Below, one piece after another: positions 7,836 through 14,223 of a stretch of 14,223 nucleotides of DNA (the first letter of the stretch is position 1; each line of letters opens with the position of its first letter). The position numbers were made by a program, and so were the translations under genes. The notes beneath the pieces were generated by a model that did no database searches, was not told the origin of the DNA, and worked only from the letters and a program-made list of their open reading frames with translations. The stretch is from positions 1 to 14,223 of the forward strand of contig DIQY01000030.1 of assembly GCA_002424295.1 (NCBI GenBank), written 5' to 3'. This DNA comes from Ruminococcaceae bacterium UBA5450. Lineage in GTDB: Bacteria > Bacillota > Clostridia > Oscillospirales > Acutalibacteraceae.

Positions 7836-8699
7836 TCATTTCTTCTTTCCGAAAATATCCTCTTCTGCATCAGTATCTACATCATATCCATCCCCAAATT
7901 TAATTTCATGGTGACGGTCTTTTGCTCTCTGAACATCCGGAACACTACCATCAAAGCGCGGCATTTCGTTTGGCTGCAGAATATACTCGCTTGGGACCTG
8001 ATCCATCGCATTTTTATCCTCATTAACGGGAGAAAAGTTCACCGGTTCCGGTTGGTTGGGCTCTTTCTCTTCCTTTGGTTCCGTTGTTTCTTGTGCTGTC
8101 TGCTGAGCTTCAGAAACATTTTCATTCACAGCTTCTTCCGGCTCTTTCTCTTCAGGTGATGCAGTCTCTTCTTTTTTAGCAGCATTTTTTTCCATCTTAG
8201 AAGCTGGTTTTTCTGAATGCGGAAGTGAATTGATCAATGTTAAATGCTGTTTATACATATCCAAAAGTTTGGAGCGGAAGTCGCTGACCTGGCGTTTTAT
8301 TTCGTCCAGGCCTTCCTGCTGATTCTTTACCTGATTTTCGGCATCAGCAATAATCTTTTCCGCCTTCATATTTGCATCATTTAAAATCACTTCGGATTTA
8401 TGACGTGCTTCACGCAAAGAAGCATCGCCCAACTTTTGGGCGCTGAGGAGAGCTGATTTTATGCCATCCTCTTCCTGCCGGTACTCCTGAATCTTATCCG
8501 CTAAAACCTGAAGTTTTTTATCAAATTGTGCTTTTTCTTTTTCGGCAGCTTCCAGCTGATCATGCTGCTCGATTGTCTTTTTCATCAGCGTATCATAAGA
8601 TTCCCGAATCTGATCGATAAAATTATCGACATCTTCCGCATTGTAGCCGCGGCCGGCCTTGCGAAAACTTACATTCACAATATCATTTAAAGATAGCAT
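7836..8699 (-). CDS. divIVA: DivIVA-family cell division/polarity protein
   Basis: Coiled-coil scaffold that assembles at curved membrane of septa and poles and recruits division or growth partners. I place the start at the ATG at 8699 (287 residues), not at 8714. The longer frame would contain a perfect GGAGG (8708-8712) in its second and third codons, eight bases before ATG 8699, and the shorter product begins like known DivIVA proteins (MLSLNDIVNVSF). The N-terminal lipid-binding domain has RGYNAEDVDNFIDQI (17-31). Residues 32-155 are strongly heptad-like coiled coil. A Glu/Pro/Lys/Thr-rich disordered tail (about 160-235) and a short conserved-looking acidic C-terminus follow. B. subtilis DivIVA inserts Phe17 into the membrane; the aligned residue here is Gly16. 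It lies 18 bases after ylmH and upstream of ileS. Confidence 0.93.
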   Translation of the reverse strand: MLSLNDIVNVSFRKAGRGYNAEDVDNFIDQIRESYDTLMKKTIEQHDQLEAAEKEKAQFDKKLQVLADKIQEYRQEEDGIKSALLSAQKLGDASLREARHKSEVILNDANMKAEKIIADAENQVKNQQEGLDEIKRQVSDFRSKLLDMYKQHLTLINSLPHSEKPASKMEKNAAKKEETASPEEKEPEEAVNENVSEAQQTAQETTEPKEEKEPNQPEPVNFSPVNEDKNAMDQVPSEYILQPNEMPRFDGSVPDVQRAKDRHHEIKFGDGYDVDTDAEEDIFGKKK

Positions 8700-8707
8700 G
8701 AGATCGT

Positions 8708-8712
8708 CCTCC
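8708..8712 (-). promoter_or_regulatory. Ribosome binding site that fixes the divIVA start
   Basis: A perfect GGAGG on the minus strand, with eight bases to ATG 8699. It lies inside the longer open frame that starts at 8714, so that ATG cannot use it; the upstream ATG has no comparable site. Confidence 0.85.
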
Positions 8713-8717
8713 ATTAT

Positions 8718-9488
8718 TTATACATACTTTTTCCCTACGAAACTTAATCGTCCTTTTTTTGTAACAGGCCCTAGCCGGGTAATTTGATAACGCCCTTTTC
8801 CACGAATGGAAAGTAAATCGCCTTCTTGCAATTCCTTCGATGAAGAAATCTGCACAAAATGATTGATTTCTACCGCTCCCTCAGCAATCATAGTCGCTGC
8901 CTTTTCACGGCTTATTCCAACCATAGCAGCAGTCAAACAATCAAGACGCGCAGAAGCAACTACGCCGTTGATCTCCTGATAAGTATGTGCATACGGCAGC
9001 GGTTTCTTCGCTCCTTCTGAAAGTTTGACCCCCACTCTGCCGACTTTTACAATTTGAGAAAACAAAAAGGGTTTCAATTCTTCTCGGCAGAAAATAATTG
9101 CTCTTCCCTGTTCTACCAAAATATCTCCAATGGATTCCCGCTTTAACCCTGTCCCTAAAAACGCCCCCAAAAAATCACGATGTGACAAAGGATCGCATTG
9201 ACGAAAAGAAGCAGTGACGGCGCTAATCGGAAAAGCTTCTGGAGATGGCTCTAGGAAATCTGGAAATGCACCAAAAACTACACGCTCTGCTTCGGCGAAG
9301 CCTCCCCACAGCATATAGTTTTTAAAATAGGTAGATTCCATATATTGTCTTGAAACTGCTGCTGCCCGTTCATCTAAAAATCCAACAAAATGTGCATAGT
9401 CTCTTTGTTGAGAAAGAGCAACCGCATCTTTTATTTTTGCAAGCAAAACCGCATCACCAGGCATCTGCTGCTTTGGGGAAAATGACAT
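8718..9488 (-). CDS. ylmH: YlmH-family S4 RNA-binding protein
   Basis: 256 residues. The N-terminal part (about 10-165) is the YlmH-specific region, with RDYAHFVGFLDERAAA and a HRDFLGAFLGTGLKRESIGDIL block (103-124) characteristic of the family. A C-terminal S4 domain (about 181-242) contains RLDCLTAAMVGISREKA and GDLLSIRGKGR. YlmH proteins bind RNA and ribosomes; in B. subtilis the protein has been linked to ribosome-associated quality control, acting like the paralogue RqcP. The gene sits in the division cluster between sepF and divIVA, as in Bacillus and Streptococcus. Its ATG follows the sepF stop by one base and I see no Shine-Dalgarno in the last codons of sepF, so it probably relies on reinitiation by terminating ribosomes. 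Function in this organism is inferred from the family. Confidence 0.93.
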   Translation of the reverse strand: MSFSPKQQMPGDAVLLAKIKDAVALSQQRDYAHFVGFLDERAAAVSRQYMESTYFKNYMLWGGFAEAERVVFGAFPDFLEPSPEAFPISAVTASFRQCDPLSHRDFLGAFLGTGLKRESIGDILVEQGRAIIFCREELKPFLFSQIVKVGRVGVKLSEGAKKPLPYAHTYQEINGVVASARLDCLTAAMVGISREKAATMIAEGAVEINHFVQISSSKELQEGDLLSIRGKGRYQITRLGPVTKKGRLSFVGKKYV

Positions 9489-9489
9489 T

Positions 9490-9996
9490 TTAGAAGTATA
9501 AGCCGGTATTTTCCAGCTCGTCCATCACGTCTTCTCCCATCAAATCCACATTGTACGGAGTGATGATAAAGGTATTCGTCGCAACGCGCGTGATCTTTCC
9601 GCCATTGGCATATGCAACGCCGCTTAGAAAATCAATAATTCTTCTGGAAACATCTTTTTGCGTATTTTCCAGATTTAAAACGACAGTGTGCATTTTCAAA
9701 AGCTCATCTGCAACAGAACAAGTTTCTTCTCCAAAATGTTCGGGACGAAATACCACTACCTGCAGCTGTGCAGTTGCATGAATATTTACTACTTTATTGC
9801 TATCGTCCCGCTTTTCTATATTACGGGGCACTTTATCATATTCCGGCGTCTCTGAACGACGCTCACGAGTATGGGGAGCCGCAGCTGCCGCATTGTTGTC
9901 GTCTTGCTGTTCCTCCCGCTCATCGTAATCATCATAATCATACTCGTCATCCGGCGGATTCCACATTTCTTTAAACTTTTGGATAAAACCAGCCAT
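9490..9996 (-). CDS. sepF: SepF, FtsZ-tethering cell division protein
   Basis: SepF polymerises into rings that bind the FtsZ C-terminus and tether it to the membrane. The 168 residues show the expected three parts: an N-terminal amphipathic helix (MAGFIQKFKEMW) for membrane binding, a very acidic, Asp/Tyr/Glu-rich linker with an Ala5 run (about 15-60), and the conserved core (about 70-165). The core contains VVVFRPEHFGE, VLNLENTQKDVSRRIIDFLSGV, YANGGKITRVATNTFIITP and a short C-terminal helix. The start is ATG 9996 with AGGAGG (10007-10012) ten bases before it; that site overlaps the ylmE stop. The gene lies 14 bases after ylmE, the classical ylmE-sepF pairing. It can substitute for or assist FtsA in Firmicutes. 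Confidence 0.97.
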   Translation of the reverse strand: MAGFIQKFKEMWNPPDDEYDYDDYDEREEQQDDNNAAAAAPHTRERRSETPEYDKVPRNIEKRDDSNKVVNIHATAQLQVVVFRPEHFGEETCSVADELLKMHTVVLNLENTQKDVSRRIIDFLSGVAYANGGKITRVATNTFIITPYNVDLMGEDVMDELENTGLYF

Positions 9997-10010
9997 TGTG
10001 TAAAAACCTC

Positions 10011-10760
10011 CTACACGTTTTTCTTACTGTAATCTCGTGCGCCGTAAAGCGCTGAGCCAATTCGCACCATATTAGCACCACATTCAATGGCTTCTGCATA
10101 ATCTGCAGACATCCCCATTGATAAATAGTCCATAGAGACATTATCTAATTTTTTTCTGCTCATGTCAACAAAATATTCGTACATTTGTGAAAAGTAGTGC
10201 AAAGTTTCTTCTTTTTTAACATTTGCGGGTGGAATTGCCATCAATCCACAAATCGAAATATTTGGAAGCACTGAAATTTCTTCCAACAATGATTCCAAAT
10301 TTTCCGGTAATACACCGGACTTATTTTCTTCACGCCCAATATTCACTTCGACCAAAATTTTCGTCTGTACTTCTCTCTTCTGAGAAAGGCGTGAAATTTC
10401 CTTTGCGAGTTTCATACTGTCGACACTTTGAATCATTTGTACACGCCCGACAAGGTATTTAATCTTATTCACCTGCAGATGACCAATAAAATGGACTTGG
10501 GCTTTGTCTTTTTCATAAGCATCATATTTATCCATCAATTCCTGCACTTTATTTTCGCCGATGTAAGCAATCCCCTTTTCAATGCTGTAATTGATGATTT
10601 CGACCGGAACTGTTTTCGTTGCGGCAAGCACGGTGATATCTGTGCGTGTTTTTCCAGCTTTTTGCGCTGCTACCGTTACATTATGTTCAATTTCTTCAAG
10701 ATTTTCTTCTACTGCTCGAAACCGTTCCTGTAAATTTTCAGTCGATAACTTTTCCGTCAT
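10011..10760 (-). CDS. ylmE: YggS/YlmE-family PLP-binding protein (PLP homeostasis)
   Basis: Single-domain TIM-barrel protein that binds pyridoxal 5'-phosphate and buffers vitamin B6 and amino-acid metabolism; no enzymatic activity is firmly known for the family. I start it at ATG 10760 (249 residues). An open frame extends to a TTG at 10778, but GAAGGG (10771-10776) lies inside that extension, ten bases before the ATG. The PLP-binding lysine is Lys49 in VLAATKTV. Other motifs are IGENKVQE, HFIGHLQVNKIK, KILVEVNIGREENKSG, GLMAIPP, DYLSMGMSADYAEAIECGANMVRIGSALYG. The gene begins 23 bases inside the end of the HlyD-like gene and precedes sepF, so it is part of the same transcript and probably translationally coupled. 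Confidence 0.96.
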   Translation of the reverse strand: MTEKLSTENLQERFRAVEENLEEIEHNVTVAAQKAGKTRTDITVLAATKTVPVEIINYSIEKGIAYIGENKVQELMDKYDAYEKDKAQVHFIGHLQVNKIKYLVGRVQMIQSVDSMKLAKEISRLSQKREVQTKILVEVNIGREENKSGVLPENLESLLEEISVLPNISICGLMAIPPANVKKEETLHYFSQMYEYFVDMSRKKLDNVSMDYLSMGMSADYAEAIECGANMVRIGSALYGARDYSKKNV

Positions 10761-12018
10761 GCAAATCGGTCCCTTCAATAATTACTTGATCATATTGTTT
10801 TACGGTATCATCCGTCATCAATGCATCCGCACTTGGAGAAGGATCACAGTAAACATATGTCCCATCCCCATAAAGCTGAACGATTTGACAGAAGCGTATT
10901 TCGCTTCCATACATTACATAAACGCCCGGAACTTTTTGCGTTTGCTTTGTAACAGTTCCATCTGCCTGCTTAACATCCTTTGTCAAAGTTTCAAAGTGAA
11001 TTGCTTTTTGACTGACCTGAATGCCGCTATATTGATTGACAGTAACCTCTGCGGTTTCTTTTCTCAAATTTACAAGATTCGCATTCATTCGGTCACATTT
11101 TAAAATGATTGCCGCATCTGAATTTTCATCTTGCTGATTAATTGCTATCACCGTTGCCGGAATCTCATCAGCAGACGCAAAAGGAAAAGAAAGGGTTACC
11201 GTACTTTCCAATTTAAAACGATTTGCATCTTTTGCCGGAACCGTACAGGCAAAATACCAAAAAAAGTCATTGACGACCTTTCCTACCGTATGATCTTGTA
11301 CCGTTCCCTTGGGATATTCTTTTTCCAAATCATCAGCCGTCAATGTAGAAACAGAATTGATCGGAAATAAATTCTCATATCCATCAACATGGCTGGAAAA
11401 GAAACCTGCTTTATCGGTTGTAACTGTTCCAAGAGCTTGCCCATTGCTTGTCCCGCTAAGCTGTGTAATCTGCGTCTCAATTTCAGAAAGACGACTGGAA
11501 AAATCCGGAGATTTTCCTGCAATAATTTGGCGTTTATTTAGCAAATACTGCAGCTGCTGTTTATCTGCCGTAATGCTGGTTCCGGATTCGGAATTATTTA
11601 AAAGAGAAATCATCTGCTTTGAGATCTGCTGGCCAACCGTTTCTAAGCTGTCCGCATAGGAATTACCGGGATTTTGCAGATCAGTTAAAAGCTGTTTCTC
11701 GTTCTTAAGGGCATCCAGCTGATCTTTTGTTCCGGCGGTTGTTACGCTGCTGTACGCGGTTGCCACTGTGCCGTTGCTTGATACACGGCCGCCGTCGGAA
11801 ACTGCATACTGCAAAACGCCGCCATAAGGATTTGCAATCACATTTTCACTGCGAATCGCATATCCGGTTGCCTGTATTTTTTCAGAAACAGTCTTATAGA
11901 GCGCCTCTTCGGTCACTTGTTTTGCAAAATTGACCCGATAAATTTGATAACCCAAAAAAGTAAAAATCAACAATGCAGCAAATGTTGCGGCAATTTTTTT
12001 GATTCTAGGATTTGTCAT
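10738..12018 (-). CDS. HlyD-like single-pass membrane protein of the division cluster
   Basis: 426 residues. A short basic N-terminus and one transmembrane helix (about 8-27) anchor a large extracytoplasmic part. After YKTVSEKIQATGYAIRSENVI comes a half barrel-sandwich (lipoyl-like) motif, NPYGGVLQYAVSDGGRVSSNGTVA (about 63-86), as in HlyD/RND membrane-fusion proteins. A Gln/Leu/Ser-rich, probably coiled-coil segment follows (about 98-195). Beta-rich segments, including EVTVNQYSGIQVSQKAIHFE near 325-345, resemble the closing barrel of adaptor proteins. No transporter, outer-membrane partner or ABC protein is in the window. Its ATG overlaps the miaA stop by four bases (ATGA) and its end overlaps ylmE, placing it firmly in the division operon. 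A role in envelope or septal assembly is an inference from context; an efflux adaptor is the alternative. The precise function is unknown. Confidence 0.8.
   Translation of the reverse strand: MTNPRIKKIAATFAALLIFTFLGYQIYRVNFAKQVTEEALYKTVSEKIQATGYAIRSENVIANPYGGVLQYAVSDGGRVSSNGTVATAYSSVTTAGTKDQLDALKNEKQLLTDLQNPGNSYADSLETVGQQISKQMISLLNNSESGTSITADKQQLQYLLNKRQIIAGKSPDFSSRLSEIETQITQLSGTSNGQALGTVTTDKAGFFSSHVDGYENLFPINSVSTLTADDLEKEYPKGTVQDHTVGKVVNDFFWYFACTVPAKDANRFKLESTVTLSFPFASADEIPATVIAINQQDENSDAAIILKCDRMNANLVNLRKETAEVTVNQYSGIQVSQKAIHFETLTKDVKQADGTVTKQTQKVPGVYVMYGSEIRFCQIVQLYGDGTYVYCDPSPSADALMTDDTVKQYDQVIIEGTDLHDGKVID
10771..10776 (-). promoter_or_regulatory. Ribosome binding site that fixes the ylmE start
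   Basis: GAAGGG on the minus strand, ten bases before ATG 10760 and within the coding end of the HlyD-like gene. It argues against the upstream in-frame TTG at 10778. Confidence 0.6.
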
Positions 12019-12968
12019 TCTTTGTCAGCCCCCCAATTTGTCTCGAAAATATGCAGCGCAGCTTGACAAAGCGCCGTAAAATCAGGATAATCTTCAATAA
12101 AAAGCCAATGTATCTTTTCTTCGCGGCGAAACCATGTCAGCTGCCGTTTTGCATAATTTCTGGTATGCTGCTTTAAACAATCCACAGCTTCGGGCAAAGA
12201 ACAGATCCCTTCAAAATAAGGTTTTAATTCTTTATAACCAATCGCCTGAATCGCAGTGGATCCTTTCGCCTCACGAAACACTTTTTCGGTCTCTTCCAAC
12301 AGTCCTTGTTTCATCATTTGATCCACTCGCTCATTAATCCTTTGATAAAGGATTTTGCGGCTGCGAAAATTAAGCCCTATCATACAGCAATCATATGGGC
12401 TCGGAATCCTTTGAGACTCTTTTTCTCGCTCCTGTGCAGTTTTTCCGGTGGACTTCAAAAGCTCCAGCGCGCGAATCACCCGAATCTCGTTATTCGGATG
12501 AATCTTCTCCGCAACCTTCGCATCAAGTGTCTGCAGCTCTCGATATAGAAGATCACCCTCTCCATTTTCCCAGCGCTTTTCGAGCTCAGTACGAAAAGCG
12601 TGATCTCCCGCAGCCTGCTCAAAATCGATATGGTGTAAAAAGCTGCGAATATAAAGGCCTGTCCCACCGCACAGCATTGGGAATTTTCCTCTGCTTCGCA
12701 CCTCATTTACGGTCTGTTCCGCCAATTTCACATAATCCGCTACACTAAAAGGCTGATTGAGTGGCAAAAATCCAATCAAATGGTGCGGAATGTTTTCCAT
12801 TTCTTTCTGAGAAGGTTGTGCTGTTCCAATCGGAATTCCACGATAAATTTGCATAGAATCCGCTGAAATCACTTCTCCGGAAAGGCTTTTACAAAGCGCG
12901 ACCGCCAGCCGACTCTTTCCGGAAGCAGTTGGGCCTACAACTGCTCCAACTGGAATTCGCTCTGACAA
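12015..12968 (-). CDS. miaA: tRNA dimethylallyltransferase
   Basis: Transfers the dimethylallyl group from dimethylallyl diphosphate to N6 of A37 in tRNAs reading codons that start with U (i6A37), improving decoding. The 317 residues match the usual size. Seen are the P-loop GPTASGKS (12-19), DSMQIYRG with the catalytic-type aspartate at 37, GTAQPSQ, HHLIGFLP, a GGTGLYIRSFL block and the C-terminal TRNYAKRQLTWFRR motif. The start is TTG at 12968: a strong GAGGAGG (12977-12983) lies eight bases before it and no in-frame ATG is nearby. It is the first gene after a good promoter candidate and overlaps the HlyD-like gene by four bases. mutL lies 84 bases upstream. Unlike many Firmicutes, hfq does not follow. 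Confidence 0.97.
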   Translation of the reverse strand: MSERIPVGAVVGPTASGKSRLAVALCKSLSGEVISADSMQIYRGIPIGTAQPSQKEMENIPHHLIGFLPLNQPFSVADYVKLAEQTVNEVRSRGKFPMLCGGTGLYIRSFLHHIDFEQAAGDHAFRTELEKRWENGEGDLLYRELQTLDAKVAEKIHPNNEIRVIRALELLKSTGKTAQEREKESQRIPSPYDCCMIGLNFRSRKILYQRINERVDQMMKQGLLEETEKVFREAKGSTAIQAIGYKELKPYFEGICSLPEAVDCLKQHTRNYAKRQLTWFRREEKIHWLFIEDYPDFTALCQAALHIFETNWGADKE

Positions 12969-12976
12969 TCCCCTTT

Positions 12977-12983
12977 CCTCCTC
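12977..12983 (-). promoter_or_regulatory. Strong ribosome binding site of miaA (TTG start)
   Basis: GAGGAGG on the minus strand, eight bases before TTG 12968. Its strength and spacing justify a non-ATG start. Confidence 0.85.
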
Positions 12984-13014
12984 TATAAGACTAAAATTTA
13001 TGTAAACTCATATT

Positions 13015-13043
13015 ATTGTAAACGGAAATTTAATAAAATGCAA
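13015..13043 (-). promoter_or_regulatory. Candidate sigma-A promoter of the miaA-to-ileS transcript
   Basis: On the minus strand TTGCAT (13038-13043) and TACAAT (13015-13020) are separated by exactly 17 bases in an AT-rich stretch between mutL and miaA. The -10 matches consensus at five of six positions and the -35 at three of six. Initiation would fall near 13008, giving a leader of about 40 bases to the miaA TTG. This is a pattern match only. Confidence 0.55.
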
Positions 13044-13052
13044 TAAAAAATT

Positions 13053-14223
13053 TTACTGAATTCTGCCAAACTGACGTTCCAAATCTTTTCGTTTTAAAAC
13101 AATAGAAACCGGACGTCCGTGTGGGCAATAGCGAATGTCTGGATTTTTTTCAAGTCGCTGTGCCAGATCAGCAAGTTCCATCGGTGAACTCTCGTCCCCC
13201 GCCTTGACCGCCGCTCGGCAGGCAACATTGTGATAGAGCCAGTCCTGCTTTTCGGTTGAAATATCCGTTTTATTTTGTGCAAGATATCCCGCCATTTCCA
13301 TAACGGCAGAAGCTGCATCTTCAATCAGTAAAATCGGTGCACTTCGAATTAGAATTGTCCCCGTACCAAAGTCCTCCAGTCCAAATCCGGCCTTTTCAAA
13401 CATATCCAGATGATCAAGGACTGCCGCATACTCGTTCTTTTCCAATACAACAGGAATCGGCTGCAAAAGCATCTGCTGCGGAATGTCTCCGGATTCGCGG
13501 CGAAGTTTTTCATAAATCATGCGCTCATGAGCCGCATGTTTATCAATTAGTAAAAGTTCGTCTTCTCCTCGTTCGAGAATAATATAAGTTCCGAACGCTT
13601 CACCTACAAGTTTCAATGTTTGCTGAGGAGGCTGAGGCTGCTCTTTTTGGACTAGTGGCGCAGAACTTTTTTCCAACAAATCTTCCGAATGCGTTTCATT
13701 TAGTTTCTCTTTCTGCGATTTTTCAAAAGAAATAGGCTCATTTTCGGGAAGAGAAGACTGCGAAGCGGGCTCTTGTAAATCTTTTTGCAGTGGAGCTTGA
13801 TTGTCGTCTAAAAAAGCTTGAGAATAGAAATTTTGCTTCGAGTCCTGCAGGATAGTCGGGGCTGCTTTTTGAGGAATCTGCAGCTGCTCGACAGTTCTAG
13901 TCTGTTGATAAGGCGATATGATCTGACTTGCCGCAGACTGTAGAGGCGAAAATTTTAATACATTTGGTTTATCGCCTACATTCAAAGCCGATTTTACTGC
14001 ATGATAGACTGCATCGAAAACTGGTTTTTCCTGATAAAAGCGGACTTCCATTTTAGAAGGATGCACATTGACATCAACAGCAGAACAGTCCATTTCAATA
14101 TGTAGCACACAGGTTGGAAACTTGCCGACCATAATGGACCCTTTAAACGCCTGTTCCAAAGAAACCATGGCTGTTTTTGACCTTACATAGCGGCCATTTA
14201 AAAAGAAATTCTGCATACTGCGG
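13053..14223 (-). CDS. mutL: DNA mismatch repair protein MutL, 5'-truncated by the window edge
   Basis: MutL couples mismatch recognition by MutS to strand removal. The frame stays open to the right edge, so the N-terminal GHKL ATPase domain is outside the window; about 389 residues remain. Numbering from the internal ATG at 14216, the transducer domain is marked by NFFLNGRYV and DVNVHPSKMEVRF (48-60). A Gln/Ser/Glu-rich disordered linker covers about 90-198. The C-terminal dimerisation/endonuclease domain has DKHAAHERMIYE (225-236, the DQHA(X)2E(X)4E metal motif with Gln to Lys), CRAAVKAG (333-340), CPHGRP (364-369) and a final QFGRIQ. The set indicates a nicking MutL, as in B. subtilis and unlike E. 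coli. A QQMLLQP stretch (247-253) may be the beta-clamp contact. No clear terminator follows the TAA. Confidence 0.97.
   Translation of the reverse strand, partial: RSMQNFFLNGRYVRSKTAMVSLEQAFKGSIMVGKFPTCVLHIEMDCSAVDVNVHPSKMEVRFYQEKPVFDAVYHAVKSALNVGDKPNVLKFSPLQSAASQIISPYQQTRTVEQLQIPQKAAPTILQDSKQNFYSQAFLDDNQAPLQKDLQEPASQSSLPENEPISFEKSQKEKLNETHSEDLLEKSSAPLVQKEQPQPPQQTLKLVGEAFGTYIILERGEDELLLIDKHAAHERMIYEKLRRESGDIPQQMLLQPIPVVLEKNEYAAVLDHLDMFEKAGFGLEDFGTGTILIRSAPILLIEDAASAVMEMAGYLAQNKTDISTEKQDWLYHNVACRAAVKAGDESSPMELADLAQRLEKNPDIRYCPHGRPVSIVLKRKDLERQFGRIQ

Noticed and set aside
10591..11103. Plus-strand open frame of 170 codons opposite ylmE and the HlyD-like gene
   Set aside because: It runs antisense across two supported overlapping genes; the Cys/Ser/Phe/Ile-rich product looks like a frame shadow.
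13044..13060. T-run after the mutL stop as a terminator
   Set aside because: There is no GC-rich stem before it; the AT-rich stretch is better explained as promoter surroundings.
1..14223. Mobile elements, CRISPR arrays, tRNA or rRNA genes, tandem repeats
   Set aside because: Reading the window on both strands, I saw no repeated spacers, transposase or integrase motifs, terminal inverted repeats or RNA gene signatures. Nearly all bases are covered by housekeeping genes.

Overview
The window is an ordinary chromosomal segment from a low- to mid-GC Gram-positive anaerobe of the class Clostridia. The block mutL - miaA - HlyD-like gene - ylmE - sepF - ylmH - divIVA - ileS - lspA - rluD, with strong GGAGG-type ribosome binding sites and several TTG starts, fits the Ruminococcaceae/Oscillospiraceae side of the Clostridia. 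That placement rests on gene order and protein character, not on a database search. There are no phage genes, insertion sequences, CRISPR arrays, rRNAs or tRNAs, and no stretch above 300 bases lacks a gene.

Left arm, plus strand (1-3120). The left edge cuts into polyphosphate kinase ppk1, which is followed 39 bases later by a 6-phosphofructokinase. The kinase carries the Gly/Lys active-site combination of the mixed ATP/PPi phosphofructokinase clade. A strong, nearly symmetrical hairpin at 3083-3120 ends this unit and probably also the convergent unit from the right.

Right arm, minus strand (3128-14223), read from right to left. The C-terminal two thirds of mutL is followed by an 84-base gap holding a good sigma-A-type promoter candidate. 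A tightly packed train then follows: miaA, an HlyD-like membrane protein, ylmE, sepF, ylmH, divIVA and ileS. Neighbours overlap by 4 or 23 bases or lie 1 to 67 bases apart. An intrinsic terminator follows ileS. Beyond it lie lspA, an rluD-type pseudouridine synthase and a short membrane-anchored ComEA-like protein that overlaps rluD.

The right arm therefore combines mismatch repair, tRNA modification and charging, and the ylm/divIVA division cluster known from Firmicutes: SepF (FtsZ tether), DivIVA (pole/septum scaffold), YlmE (PLP homeostasis) and YlmH (S4 RNA-binding). It ends with lipoprotein maturation and rRNA pseudouridylation.

I found no convincing new system. The observations most worth a second look are the HlyD-like protein embedded in the division operon with no transporter beside it, a DivIVA lacking the membrane-inserting phenylalanine, the unusual phosphofructokinase active site next to ppk1, the absence of an ileS T-box leader, and several start-site corrections.
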